The notes: generated by a model not told the origin, from the letters alone. A stretch of DNA of 37,378 nt from Halobacteriales archaeon QS_8_65_32 (GCA_003022925.1 PXRY01000127.1:1-37378), one strand, 5' to 3'; shown: positions 24,588 through 33,645, counted from the first letter of the stretch. Made by a program: numbers and translations.

Positions 24588-25968
24588 CGGACCTCGACCC
24601 CGTCCCGGTCTCCGTGCCCGTGCCCGTCCCCGTCCTCGCCCGTCGTTGCGCTTTCGCGTCCGGGGCCGGCGTCCCCGCTCCGGCCGCCGTTCTCGCTTCG
24701 GCCCCGGGTTCGGCTCCCGGTTGCCCCTCCTCGCCGTCGGGGTCGCGGCCGTCCGAGTAGCTCCGGACGACCGCCGCCCGTTCGAGGTCGACGGTCGTTC
24801 GCTCGCCCGGAGAGGGTCGCGGCCCGTCGCCGTCGGTTCGCGCTTCGAGGACGGTTCCGTCGTCCAGCTCCAGTTCGTGTTCGTTGTAAAATCCCTTGTA
24901 CGACGCCGACAGCACGCGGCCGCCGAGCGACCCCGAGTCGGACTCGATCGTAACGGCCTCCGGACGGACGATCACGCTGACTCGATCGCCGACCGACGGC
25001 TCGAAGCCGTTCGTCGCCGCGTCGATCTCGGTACCGAGAGCGCCGAGTCGAACGATGTTGTCCGGTCGGCTCCTCGCGCTCGTGTCGTTCGTATCGTCCG
25101 TTTCGCCCGTGTCGTTCCCCTGTGCCGTCGTGCCCTTCCCGTTCGTGGCGAGGACCTCTCCGGACAGTACGTTTGCGTCGCCGAGGAATCGCGCGACGAA
25201 CTCGGTTCGGGGGTGCTCGTACAGCGTTTCGGGAGTGCCCGTCTCGATGATCCGCCCCTCGCGCATCACGGCGATCCGATCGGAGACGCTCATCGCGCTG
25301 TCCTGGTTATGAGTGACATAGAGGAAGGTGGTGCCGACCGCCGATTGAACGCGCTGCAGTTCGACTTGGAGGTCCTGGCGCAACTGCCGGTCGAGGCTCG
25401 ACAGCGGCTCGTCGAGCAACAACAACGCCGGTTCGGTCACCAACGAGCGCGCGAGCGCGACGCGCTGTCGCTGACCGCCCGACAGCGCCGCCGGGTCGCG
25501 CTTACCGTACTCAGGCAGGCCGATCAGTTCAAGCGCCTCGCGCACCCGTCGTTCGCGCTCGGTGCGGTCGACGCCCGCCCGCCGCAGCCCGTAGGCGACG
25601 TTTTCGGCGACCGTCATGTGCGGGAACAGCGCCAGGTCCTGAAACACCATATGCGAGTCGCGCTCGCTCGCCGGCAGCGCGGTGACCGATCGGCCGTCGA
25701 CGACGACGTCGCCGGCCGTTGGGCGCTCCAAGCCGGCGATGATCCGCAGTAGCGTCGTCTTCCCGCAGCCGCTCGGGCCGAGCAACGAGAAAAACTCCCC
25801 GCGCTCGACCGTGAGTGAAACGCCGTCGAGCGCAACGGTATCGGCGTAGACCTTTCGCAGGTCGTCCGTTCGCAAAACGACGTCCCGATCCCGATCGTCC
25901 GTTCCGTTCCCGGTGCGGGATCGACCCGTCCCAGGCGTCGAACCAGACGGGTCAGTCACGGCTTCCAC
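24577..25968 (-). CDS. PotA-like ABC transporter ATPase
   Basis: A 463-residue ATPase; the family norm is about 350-380. It has Walker A GPSGCGKTTLL (about residue 63), the Q-loop in MVFQDLALFPHMTV, signature LSGGQRQRVALARSL, Walker B LLLLDEPLSSLD and the switch His in YVTHNQDSAMS. The C-terminal TOBE-like region includes VIVRPEAVTIE and ASYKGFYNEHELELDDG. Extra length is an acidic/polar N-terminus, a Thr/Asn/Asp-rich insert near residues 255-275, and a 65-residue Gly/Ala/Thr/Glu tail of simple repeats (GTGTGTETGTG) that is probably disordered. Order binding protein, ATPase, permease, permease is the classic pot arrangement. Confidence 0.9.
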   Translation of the reverse strand: MEAVTDPSGSTPGTGRSRTGNGTDDRDRDVVLRTDDLRKVYADTVALDGVSLTVERGEFFSLLGPSGCGKTTLLRIIAGLERPTAGDVVVDGRSVTALPASERDSHMVFQDLALFPHMTVAENVAYGLRRAGVDRTERERRVREALELIGLPEYGKRDPAALSGGQRQRVALARSLVTEPALLLLDEPLSSLDRQLRQDLQVELQRVQSAVGTTFLYVTHNQDSAMSVSDRIAVMREGRIIETGTPETLYEHPRTEFVARFLGDANVLSGEVLATNGKGTTAQGNDTGETDDTNDTSARSRPDNIVRLGALGTEIDAATNGFEPSVGDRVSVIVRPEAVTIESDSGSLGGRVLSASYKGFYNEHELELDDGTVLEARTDGDGPRPSPGERTTVDLERAAVVRSYSDGRDPDGEEGQPGAEPGAEARTAAGAGTPAPDAKAQRRARTGTGTGTETGTGSRSDGD

Positions 25969-26047
25969 CTCCTATCGGAGCGCTATTGTCCGTCGACCGT
26001 TCGCCGAAAGCGTGCTCGCGTGACGCGACACACATCATCGATAGGAC

Positions 26048-27127
26048 TCAGACGCTCGCCCGGCTCTTCGCCTCGCTCCAGACACGCGAGTACGCTTCGA
26101 TCAGCGCCGGCGGTTTGGGCTGTTCGTAGATGAACTGGCTTGGATCGTCGAGCCCGTACTTGCTTCTGTCGACGTCGTGTTCGGCGAAGACCTGCCGGTT
26201 CGGCACGGCGGTACCGAGCGGTTTCATCAGCGACGACCAGCCCATCTCGCTGTGCCACTCGTCGATGAACCGGTGGGCGAGATCGGCGTTCTCGGCCTCC
26301 GGTCGCACGGTATGGTTGGTGAACCACGCCTTCGTTCCCTCCTTCGGGAAGACCTTCTTCACCGGGAGGTCATCGTTGATGAGGCCGTTCGCCACGTAAT
26401 TCCAGACCGGCTGGACGGCGACCTCGTTGTTGCGGATCAGCGCTTCGGACTCCCCGCCGCTGCCCCAGAGCCCACCAGTCAGCTCCAGGCGCTCGACGAG
26501 TGCCTGGCGCACCGCATCGGCGTCGAACTCGCGCTTCGAGGTCGGGTTGAGCGCGAGCCCCTTCGCGGCGTTCGCATAGAGGATCTCCAGTCGGGCGTCG
26601 TCGCGGCCGCCGATCCGACCGCGGTACTGCCGGTTCCACAGCGCTTCGAGCGAGTCGATCTCCCCGTCGATGGCCTCGGTGTTGTAGATCAGCGGGGTTA
26701 GACCGAATGTCTTCGGCACGGCGAAGGTGTCGCCGCCGGCGGTGAAGTAGTCCTTTTTTACGAGGTCGAACACTTCGTCGTACATCGGGACCTCGCCGAG
26801 CGATAGGGGAGCGATGAGGTCCTCTTCGATCGCTGGCGGAACGGCGTAGTTGCCGAGCGCGACGACGTCGTGATTCGAGCGGCCGGTCCGAAGCAACGAG
26901 AGGTTCTGTGCGGAGCTCTGCGCTGCCTGTAACTCGACGGTGGCGTCGTGGCGCTGCTCGAAGGCCTCGATAACACCGTTGGTGTAGGTGTACTCCCAGT
27001 CGAGCAGTCTGAGCGTCTGCCCGGAACCGCCGCCGCCGAAGCTACCGACACAGCCGGTCCCTATGACCGCCGTCGCGCCGGCAATCGTACCGAGCGCTCG
27101 GCGACGTGTTACTCCCTGGTTCCGCAT
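26048..27127 (-). CDS. PotD-like ABC transporter substrate-binding lipoprotein
   Basis: This 359-residue binding protein starts with a Tat-type signal (TRRRALGTIAGATAVIG) and a lipobox with Cys at about residue 26. It is followed by a Gly-rich linker and the solute-binding domain LRLLDWEYTYTNGVIEAFEQRHDATVELQ, typical of the spermidine/putrescine family 1 proteins. Later are PKTFGLTPLIYNTEAI and TKAWFTNHTVRPEAENADLAHRFIDEW. It begins the reverse-strand importer operon that is wedged between nuoI and nuoJ1. A TATA-like accgttatgt at 27151-27160 lies about 24-33 nt upstream of the ATG. Ligand is undetermined; polyamines are only the family prototype. Confidence 0.88.
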   Translation of the reverse strand: MRNQGVTRRRALGTIAGATAVIGTGCVGSFGGGGSGQTLRLLDWEYTYTNGVIEAFEQRHDATVELQAAQSSAQNLSLLRTGRSNHDVVALGNYAVPPAIEEDLIAPLSLGEVPMYDEVFDLVKKDYFTAGGDTFAVPKTFGLTPLIYNTEAIDGEIDSLEALWNRQYRGRIGGRDDARLEILYANAAKGLALNPTSKREFDADAVRQALVERLELTGGLWGSGGESEALIRNNEVAVQPVWNYVANGLINDDLPVKKVFPKEGTKAWFTNHTVRPEAENADLAHRFIDEWHSEMGWSSLMKPLGTAVPNRQVFAEHDVDRSKYGLDDPSQFIYEQPKPPALIEAYSRVWSEAKSRASV

Positions 27128-27150
27128 TACCCGCTATACTCGATAGAACC

Positions 27151-27160
27151 ACATAACGGT
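27151..27160 (-). promoter_or_regulatory. TATA-like promoter of the PotD-like gene
   Basis: Reverse-strand accgttatgt is centred about 28 nt before ATG 27127, so the importer can be transcribed independently of nuoABCDHI. The 350-base stretch 27128-27477 contains this element and no recognisable gene. It is also one flank of the extra genes within the nuo operon. Confidence 0.5.
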
Positions 27161-27477
27161 GTGTCAACCGGAAACCGGACGACAGGAGCCGATACGGTCT
27201 CACGGAGTCGGGGAGAGCAAGGCGTCGACTCCTGCTAAGCCCGCTCGCTCGAAGCGGACAGTTTCCCGCGGGCCGGCTATCGAGGACAGCGAGCGCTCCC
27301 GTTCGGGTCCTCGCTATCCGGTAATCGTGAAACCTGCGGCGTTCTCGCAGTGTGACGGCAACGCCGACCGTCCCCATCAGGAGCGGGACCGAAAACCGGC
27401 TACCAAAAGAAGTGTTCCGTGTCCCGGGCCACGGGCTGCAGGCGAGCGAGGATATCCGAACCGCAAGAGGTGCGTGT

Positions 27478-27939
27478 TCACTCGTAGTCGACTTCGCCCT
27501 CACCCTCGCCGATCCATGCCCCGCGGTCGGGTTCCCGGGACTGGAGCGGGTCGATATCCTTGTACCAGGGGACGTTCTTCAGTTGTTCTTTGTTGTACGC
27601 TAGGTCGTCTTTCGTGTCGCCCGTGAACTCGAAGTTCTGGGTCAACAGGATCGCATCGACGGGACAGACCTCCTCACACAGCCGGCAGTAGATACACTGG
27701 CCGATGTGGAGGTTGTACTGCTCGCCGTTTCGCTGGTCGTCCATCACGATCTGGATCGTGTCGTTCGGACAGACGTTCTCACACTGGCGACACCAGATAC
27801 ACCGCTCCTGGCTGAACTTGTGCACCCCGCGGAACCGCGGTGACACTTCGGGTGTGGTTTCCGGGTATTCGACGGTAAAGGTCGAGCCGTCCAGTGCGTG
27901 TTTCATCGTCGTCGCCATCGATTTGAACAGGCCAATCAT
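27478..27939 (-). CDS. nuoI: Complex I subunit NuoI
   Basis: NuoI (153 residues) holds the two [4Fe-4S] clusters that pass electrons towards NuoB. The ligands are the two ferredoxin-type motifs CIWCRQCENVCP (about residues 47-58) and CIYCRLCEEVCP (about 87-98). Conserved flanking phrases are FRGVHKFSQERC and PVDAILLT. It lies 63 nt after nuoH, the widest gap in the nuoA-I block. It is normally followed by nuoJ, but here the next gene on the strand is the PotD-like protein after 350 bases. Confidence 0.96.
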   Translation of the reverse strand: MIGLFKSMATTMKHALDGSTFTVEYPETTPEVSPRFRGVHKFSQERCIWCRQCENVCPNDTIQIVMDDQRNGEQYNLHIGQCIYCRLCEEVCPVDAILLTQNFEFTGDTKDDLAYNKEQLKNVPWYKDIDPLQSREPDRGAWIGEGEGEVDYE

Positions 27940-28002
27940 TATCGTATGATCGTCGCGCGTCGGTTGTTAGTGTGTCGGTCGCTCGTCGTCGGTGCTGCTC
28001 TA

Positions 28003-29130
28003 TTAGGCAATCAGACCCACGATGACCGCCGTAAGCACGAGGTTCGCAAAGGAAAGCACCAACATGCCCTTCCACCCGATCTCGATGAGTTGGTCGATCC
28101 GTACTCGGGGGATCGCAGAACGCATCCACTGAGTGAACAAAAAGACCGCCCAGATCTTGATGATGAACCAGACGATGCCCGGAAGGACCGGCCCGGCCGG
28201 CCCGCCGAGAAAGAGCGTCGCGATGATCGCCCCGCCCAAGAAGATGTGCAGGAACTCGCCCAAGTACATCAACACGAAGTACACGGAAGAGTACTCGGTC
28301 TGGTAGCCGGCGACGATTTCCGTCGGGGCTTCGGGGATATCGAACGGATTGCGTCCGACCTCCGCCAAGTTCGCCGCCATGAACAACACGAACGCAAAGG
28401 GGTTGACGAACGCGTACCACGCCGGGATCGACACCCCGAGGATCGTTACCAGTGGTTCGGTCTGGGCGGCGACGATCCCCGATAGCTGCAACGTCCCCGC
28501 GAAGATCACGACCGACGCGGCGGTGATCACGAGGGGAATCTCGTAGGCAATATTCTGCGCGATCGAGCGTAACCCGCCTAACAGCGAGTACTTGTTGTTC
28601 GACGCATAGCCGGCGGCCACCAGGCCCAAGGAGGCGAGCGAGGAGACCGCGAAGACGTAGACGAGGCCGGTCTCGGGATCCGCTAATTGAATGCCGTTGC
28701 CCATCGGGATCACGGCGAAGCCGAGCAGCGCCGAGCCAGCCATGAGGATCGGCGCGATGTCCCACGCCGGCCGGTCGACGCCGTCCGGCACGACGAGTTC
28801 CTTCGAGAGGAGTCGCACCGCGTCGGCGACGATGATCAATAGGCCGAAGGGCCCAACTCGGTTCACGGCGATCCGGTCGGTGAAGGCAGCGGTGATCTTG
28901 CGTTTAGCCCACGGGCCGGCGACGCCGGTCATCGCGAGCATCAGGTTGCCGATGAAAAACGCCCCGATGAACGCGGCGATGAGCGTCTCGCCGGGGCCCA
29001 TGTTCGACCCGAAGCCTAACAGCCGACCGACCGTGTCGGCGAGCGGCGCGCCCTCGGTGGCCCCTTGACCGGATCCCGACTGGAGGAAAACGCTCGCCGT
29101 CTCCCCTACTGTTCCTGCCGTCCCCGTCAT
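28003..29130 (-). CDS. nuoH: Complex I subunit NuoH
   Basis: NuoH (375 residues) is the membrane subunit that with NuoB and NuoCD forms the quinone-reducing chamber. About eight transmembrane helices are present. The family signatures RNPFDIPEAPTEIVAGYQTEYSSVYFVLMYLGEF (about residues 235-270; NRPPFDLPE..SELVAGY in bacteria) and IMAGSALLGFAVIPMG are clear. The N-terminus carries an extra Gly/Ser-rich segment. The start is 2 nt from the nuoCD stop. Confidence 0.95.
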   Translation of the reverse strand: MTGTAGTVGETASVFLQSGSGQGATEGAPLADTVGRLLGFGSNMGPGETLIAAFIGAFFIGNLMLAMTGVAGPWAKRKITAAFTDRIAVNRVGPFGLLIIVADAVRLLSKELVVPDGVDRPAWDIAPILMAGSALLGFAVIPMGNGIQLADPETGLVYVFAVSSLASLGLVAAGYASNNKYSLLGGLRSIAQNIAYEIPLVITAASVVIFAGTLQLSGIVAAQTEPLVTILGVSIPAWYAFVNPFAFVLFMAANLAEVGRNPFDIPEAPTEIVAGYQTEYSSVYFVLMYLGEFLHIFLGGAIIATLFLGGPAGPVLPGIVWFIIKIWAVFLFTQWMRSAIPRVRIDQLIEIGWKGMLVLSFANLVLTAVIVGLIA

Positions 29131-29132
29131 CG

Positions 29133-30824
29133 TTACCGATCGACCTCGCCCAAGATGATGTCCAGGCTACCGAGCGAGGCGACCAGGTCGGGGATGTACT
29201 CGCCTTCGGAGAGTTCCGGCAGCGTCTGGAGGTTCGAGAAACACGGACTCCGGATCTTGAACCGAGCGGGTTTGTCCGTCCCATCGGAACGGATGTAGAT
29301 CCCGAGTTCGCCCTTCGCGGCTTCGACCGCCCGGTAGATCTCGGCGTCCTCGTCGGGCCGCAGCGTCCGGGGGACGTTTGACTGGATCTCCCGATCCTCC
29401 TCGGGCCAATCCTCCAAGAGGTCGACGCACTGTTCGATGATGCGAGCGGACTGCTCGACCTCCTGGAGTCGGCAGAGGACGCGTGCGTAGTTGTCACAGC
29501 CGTCCTCGGTAATGACGTCCCAGTCGAGTTCGGGGTAGTACCCGTAGGGGTCGTCACGGCGCAGGTCGTAGTCGATCCCCGACCCACGGGCGACGGGACC
29601 GGTCGCACCGTAGGATTTCGCGACGTCGGGTTCTAAGACCCCGGTATCGACACAGCGGATCTGGAAGATCTCGTTCGAGGAGATCAGGTCGTGGTACTCC
29701 TCGACGTTCTGCGGGAGTTCGTCGAGGAAGTCCCGGACCGTATCGAAGTACTCCTCGCGCGGTTCGGGCAGGTCCCAGGCCAACCCCCCGAGCCGGAGGT
29801 AGTTGAACATCAGCCGCTGGCCGGTGAGGTCCTCCAGGAGATTGAGGATCTTCTCGCGGTCGCGGAAGGCGTACTGGAAGATGGCGGTGAAGTCGCCGTA
29901 GACGTCGAGCGCGAAGGTGCCGACCGCGAGCATGTGGCCGGCCATCCGCGAGAGCTCCGCGCTCATCGTTCGAACGACCTGGGCGTACTCGGGCACGTCG
30001 ATGTCCGCCAAGTCCTCCGCCGCCCGCGCGTAGGCCCATTCGTTCAGGATGCCCGCCGATGAGTAGTCCCATCGGTCGGGATAGGGCATGATCTCCTTGC
30101 GGTATTTGCCCTGTTGGGCCATCTGTTCCTCACAGCGATGGAGATAGCCGATGTCGGGTTTGACATCCGCGACCTGCTCGCCATCGAGCACCGTTTTGAG
30201 GTGGAGCACGCCGTGGGTCGCGGGGTGGTGCGGACCGATGTTGATGAACATTGTATCCGACTCCTCTCCCTTGTGGTCCTCCGCCAAGGGGTTCGTGTGA
30301 CTCTCGAAGGTGACGACCTGGGGTTGGTCCTGGTTGTAGTCCATCCCCATCGGGTGACCCTGCCAGGTTTCGGGCAGTAGGATGCGCCGTAGGTCGGGAT
30401 GCTCGTCGTAGTCGATCCCGATGAGGTCGTAGGCCTCGCGTTCGTGCCAGTCCGCAGTACGATAGACCGGTTCTGCGGTCTGGCTTCGTGGAGCGCGTTT
30501 GCTCGTCGGGACCACGACGCCGACCTCCTGGGTCGGGTCGTCGTACTTCTTCAGGTGGTAGATCGACTCGTAGCGGTCCTCGTACTCCTGGGCGGTGAGA
30601 CACGAACAGTGATCGAAGCCCGCCTCGTCGCGCAGTGCGAACAGCGTGTCCTGTACCTCGTCGGGCCGGATCACGAAGGCTTCTGCGTTGACGTGTGACT
30701 CGCGGCCGATGACCTTCTCGCCGAGCAGGTCTTCGAGCGCGTCGTAATCGACGCCCTCCTCGGTGACGCCGACGAGTTCGCGGTCCTGTGCGCCTCGCTG
30801 GTCCTGTGGGTCCTCCAAGCTCAT
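29133..30824 (-). CDS. nuoCD: Complex I subunit NuoCD (fused)
   Basis: This 563-residue fusion combines NuoC (about residues 20-170) and NuoD (about 190-563), as in many bacteria and archaea. NuoC shows AEPVYRTADWHEREAYDLIGIDYDEHPDLRRILLP. NuoD opens with MFINIGPHHPATHGVLH and RCEEQMA, whose His and Tyr-region residues line the quinone site, and ends with PARFKIRSPCFSNLQTLPE and LGSLDIILGEVDR. The first bases overlap the stop of nuoB by 4 nt. No nuoE, F or G exists here, in line with haloarchaeal complex I lacking the NADH-input module. Confidence 0.96.
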   Translation of the reverse strand: MSLEDPQDQRGAQDRELVGVTEEGVDYDALEDLLGEKVIGRESHVNAEAFVIRPDEVQDTLFALRDEAGFDHCSCLTAQEYEDRYESIYHLKKYDDPTQEVGVVVPTSKRAPRSQTAEPVYRTADWHEREAYDLIGIDYDEHPDLRRILLPETWQGHPMGMDYNQDQPQVVTFESHTNPLAEDHKGEESDTMFINIGPHHPATHGVLHLKTVLDGEQVADVKPDIGYLHRCEEQMAQQGKYRKEIMPYPDRWDYSSAGILNEWAYARAAEDLADIDVPEYAQVVRTMSAELSRMAGHMLAVGTFALDVYGDFTAIFQYAFRDREKILNLLEDLTGQRLMFNYLRLGGLAWDLPEPREEYFDTVRDFLDELPQNVEEYHDLISSNEIFQIRCVDTGVLEPDVAKSYGATGPVARGSGIDYDLRRDDPYGYYPELDWDVITEDGCDNYARVLCRLQEVEQSARIIEQCVDLLEDWPEEDREIQSNVPRTLRPDEDAEIYRAVEAAKGELGIYIRSDGTDKPARFKIRSPCFSNLQTLPELSEGEYIPDLVASLGSLDIILGEVDR

Positions 30825-31516
30825 GGCGAATCAGCCCAGTTGTACCGCATGACGAGCGTCTCTTCGTCGATGTCTTGAGCGAGGTGATCGACGAGTTCGT
30901 CCTGTTCGAGATCGCCGAACTGCTTTAGCTCGTAGGGTTTGACCGTGACCGGCGAACTCTCGCCGTTCGCGATCCGTTCTTGCAGTTTCGCGACGCCGTA
31001 GATGAGCGCTTCAGGGCGGGGCGGACAGCCCGGGACGTGGATGTCACAGGGGATGACCTCCTCCGCGCCCTTGACGACGTTGTACCCCTTTTGGAAGGGC
31101 CCGCCCGAGATCGTACACGACCCCATCGAGACGACGAATTTGGGTTCGGGCATCTGATCGTAGACCCGCTTCATCCGCGGGGCGAATTTGGAGACGATCG
31201 TGCCGGGGACGATGATCACGTCGGCCTGTCGCGGTGATGCCCGGGGGATGCCCGCGCCGAAGCGATCCAAGTCGTGTTTGATAGCATACGTCGCCATCAT
31301 CTCGATCGAACAGCACGCGATCCCGAACTGGAGCATGAACATCGAGGAGCCGCGCACCCAATTCATGAACTGATCGAATTTGGTGAGGATAAACGGCGAG
31401 GAGCCAAAGGCCTCCCTGAGTTTCGAGTTGAACCGGTCGTCGGCCCCCTGCATGCGGTCCTCCTGTGTGGACTGTACTGCGGCTTCCGTGTCTGCCGATC
31501 GTTCTTGACTACTCAT
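30821..31516 (-). CDS. nuoB: Complex I subunit NuoB
   Basis: NuoB (231 residues) carries the terminal [4Fe-4S] cluster N2 that reduces quinone. Its four Cys ligands are in FGIACCSIEMMA (about residues 65-76), SMGSCTISGG and VPGCPPRPEALIYG. It is somewhat longer than bacterial NuoB because of an N-terminal polar extension (MSSQERSADTEAAVQSTQED) and an acidic C-terminal part. It lies 2 nt from nuoA and overlaps nuoCD. Confidence 0.96.
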   Translation of the reverse strand: MSSQERSADTEAAVQSTQEDRMQGADDRFNSKLREAFGSSPFILTKFDQFMNWVRGSSMFMLQFGIACCSIEMMATYAIKHDLDRFGAGIPRASPRQADVIIVPGTIVSKFAPRMKRVYDQMPEPKFVVSMGSCTISGGPFQKGYNVVKGAEEVIPCDIHVPGCPPRPEALIYGVAKLQERIANGESSPVTVKPYELKQFGDLEQDELVDHLAQDIDEETLVMRYNWADSP

Positions 31517-31518
31517 AG

Positions 31519-31935
31519 TTACTGCTGTTGTCGTTCCCGTCGTCGCTGTTCGGCGCGCGGACTACGGACCCACCGCACCGCGCCGTTGCGCCACGCCCAG
31601 GCGAGTCCGACCACGAGCACCCCGATGAACACCAACATCGGTCCCAACGCCGTTGCCAACCCTGCACTCCCCACCGCATCGCGATAGATGACCGTCCAGG
31701 GGAAGATCAACACCGTCTCGATGTCGAAGACGACGAAGAGCAACGCCACCATGTAGTACTGGATGTTGAATCGGATACGGGTACTCCCGGTCGGGATCTC
31801 GCCGGACTCGTAGGCCGCACTCTTGCCCTGCTCGCGAACGGTGGGGCGAAGCAGGCTCGACACCGCCATCATCCCAATCGGGATGGCGACGGCCACGAGC
31901 GCGAGTGCGCCGACTGCGATCCATGGGTTTGCCAT
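31519..31935 (-). CDS. nuoA: Complex I subunit NuoA
   Basis: NuoA (138 residues) is a three-helix membrane subunit. The conserved phrase YESGEIPTGSTRIRFNIQYYMVALLFVVFDIETVLIFPW (about residues 43-80) contains the quinone-site loop and conserved acidic residues. It is the first gene of the operon. A TATA-like element (reverse strand ccttatgt, 31981-31988) lies about 46-53 nt upstream, allowing a leader of about 20 nt. Genes nuoA, B, CD and H follow with 2-nt gaps or short overlaps. Confidence 0.95.
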   Translation of the reverse strand: MANPWIAVGALALVAVAIPIGMMAVSSLLRPTVREQGKSAAYESGEIPTGSTRIRFNIQYYMVALLFVVFDIETVLIFPWTVIYRDAVGSAGLATALGPMLVFIGVLVVGLAWAWRNGAVRWVRSPRAEQRRRERQQQ

Positions 31936-31980
31936 ACGAATATCGAATCTCCGTGACAGCTAGTCGTTCGATACGCATGC

Positions 31981-31988
31981 ACATAAGG
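31981..31988 (-). promoter_or_regulatory. Possible promoter of nuoABCDHI
   Basis: Reverse-strand ccttatgt lies 46-53 nt before the nuoA ATG. Spacing implies a short leader; the call rests on composition alone. The stretch 31936-32244 contains this element and the palindrome at 32003-32067 and no gene. Confidence 0.35.
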
Positions 31989-32002
31989 GTTGACAACCCA
32001 CT

Positions 32003-32067
32003 TTTTTGCTGGCGTCCTCGTTCGCTCACTCCCTGCGGTCGTTCGCTCACTGCGGGGCCAGCAAAAA
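32003..32067. repeat. Inverted repeat enclosing two direct repeats
   Basis: The 11-base arms tttttgctggc (32003-32013) and gccagcaaaaa (32057-32067) are perfectly complementary. Their 43-base loop contains tcgttcgctcact twice (32018-32030 and 32039-32051). It lies 122 bases upstream of nuoA and downstream of the aldo/keto reductase on the reverse strand. The A/T ends could act as a terminator on either strand, but the direct repeats also fit a protein-binding site. Resembles the hairpin clusters in shape but is not the same sequence. Confidence 0.55.
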
Positions 32068-32244
32068 CCTGGACCAAAAACGCTCGCTCGCCTATTCGGC
32101 TCGCTCGCGCGTGCTACAGGGCCGCCGACCGCCCGTCAGTTGATTTCCTTACCGACGCGCCATCGAAATCGGCTGGTCGGCTGTCGTCGTGCCGCGACGG
32201 TAGCTTCACCGCTTCAGTGGAGACCCGGAGATTCGGCTGTTCGC

Positions 32245-33090
32245 TCACTCCGTCAGTCGGCTCATCTCCTCGTCGGAGAGGTCGATTTGTGAGGCGGCGA
32301 CGTTGTCCGCCAAGTGGTCGGCGCTCGACGTACCGGGAATCGGCAACATTACGTCAGAATGCTGCAACAGCCATGCGAGAGCGACCTGCTGGTCGGTTGC
32401 GTCGTGGGCTTCTGCGACCTCCGAGACCGCTTCGCTCTTTTCGCCGAGGTCGCCTGACCCGAGCGGGAACCACGGGATGAAGCCGATGTCGTACTCCTCG
32501 CAGGCTTCGAGCACGGCTTCCGAGTCGCGATTCCCGACGTTGTACTCGTTCTGGACCGTCGCGATTTCGACGGTATCGCGGGCCTTTTCCAACTGTTCGA
32601 CCGAGACGTTAGAGACGCCGACGTGATCGACGTGCCCTCCATCTTTGAACGCGGCGAAGCGCTCGATCGAGTCCTCGAAGGGGGTGTCGGGATCGGGCCG
32701 ATGGAACTGATAGAGGTCGATCGAGTCGACCCCGAGGCGATCGAGACTGCCCATGAGCGCGTTGTCGAGGTAGTCAGGCTCGCCACACATCGGCCAGTCC
32801 CCCTCGATGGTGCGCCAGAGCCCGCCCTTCGTGGCGACGGCGACGTCCTCGTAGTCGGGACCGAAAGCATCTGCGATGAGGCGTTCTGAGACGCCGGGGC
32901 CGTACGAATCGGCGGTGTCGATCAGATCGATGCCGAGCTCCTTCGCTCGTCGGAGGACGTCTTTCGCTTCGCTCTCATTGTCGGGCGGGCCGATGATCCC
33001 CTCGCCGGTGAGGCGCATCGCGCCGAATCCCAGTCGGGTGACCGTCAGATCGCCGCCGATGTCGAAGGTACCGCTTTCGTTCTCAAGCAT
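32245..33090 (-). CDS. Aldo/keto reductase
   Basis: A 281-residue NADPH-dependent oxidoreductase of the AKR (TIM barrel) fold. Motifs are LGFGAMRLTGEG at the N-terminus, LIDTADSYGPGVSERLI with the catalytic Asp and Tyr of the tetrad, VAVATKGGL (Lys of the tetrad), and the coenzyme-pocket segments HVDHVGVSNVSVEQLEKA and LPIPGTSSADHLADNV. The next helix of the tetrad region includes LYQFHRPDPDTPFEDSIERF, where His is conserved. Length is typical. The ATG at 33090 is preferred to an upstream in-frame start because the first 40 residues of that longer form do not resemble protein. Substrate unknown. Confidence 0.93.
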   Translation of the reverse strand: MLENESGTFDIGGDLTVTRLGFGAMRLTGEGIIGPPDNESEAKDVLRRAKELGIDLIDTADSYGPGVSERLIADAFGPDYEDVAVATKGGLWRTIEGDWPMCGEPDYLDNALMGSLDRLGVDSIDLYQFHRPDPDTPFEDSIERFAAFKDGGHVDHVGVSNVSVEQLEKARDTVEIATVQNEYNVGNRDSEAVLEACEEYDIGFIPWFPLGSGDLGEKSEAVSEVAEAHDATDQQVALAWLLQHSDVMLPIPGTSSADHLADNVAASQIDLSDEEMSRLTE

Positions 33091-33245
33091 GTCGATTGAC
33101 GGTAGGACGACGCCACGGATAGCCGTTGGCGAAGCCGGCAAGACCGTCGTTCGTCGTCGGTGCGAACGACCACGGGTCCAGTGCCCGAAAGTACTGTTCT
33201 GCGCTCTCACCGTCGCGAGCGAAGCGGGGTTCGTGGCTCGAAAGC

Positions 33246-33270
33246 CAGCCCCCTGGTGGCGAGGGGGCTG
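33246..33270. terminator. GC-rich hairpin
   Basis: An 8-bp stem cagccccc/gggggctg with a 9-nt loop lies in the 555-base region 33091-33645. It lacks a T tract. The remainder of that region holds no recognisable gene; a reverse-strand open frame near 33402-33590 has low third-position GC and no named homology. Confidence 0.25.
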
Positions 33271-33645
33271 ACTGCGATCACGAACGATAGGGCGACAGGG
33301 ACAACGGCCCCGTGACGGATGACCTGTGACGTTCGGGTCGGTGCTGTAGCAGACATAGGTCCCCGCCGCTACCGTCCCGTCTCTAACCCGTGCTCATAAA
33401 ACTATCCGTCCAGTGATAAGATATGTACCGCTCCCCTGCCCTTAATTCCCCCGCGGAACTGTCGCCGATGAGCCTCGGCAGTCTCGATGCTATTCCTGAG
33501 ATCCTCGCATGAGTGAGCGAAGGCTCGAACGAGACGGCGGGTTTGCTCCGACGAAGCAGTCGTGCTCGGCTGAGTAGCGCGCGGTATCTCAGTGCCCCGA
33601 TCGGTAGCACAAAGCGTTTGTTCCCTTCTCGACGAGGGATTGTTG

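Noticed and set aside
27266-27310. Possible third copy of the structured repeat near the other nuo break, sharing tttc, cggctat and gcgagcg.
   Set aside because: Only short blocks match, the left arm is not identifiable and the inner spacing differs, so chance in GC-rich sequence is likely.
33402-33590. Reverse-strand open frame between the reductase and ASST genes.
   Set aside because: Low third-position GC, no recognisable domain, and its 5' part is antisense to the ASST gene start.
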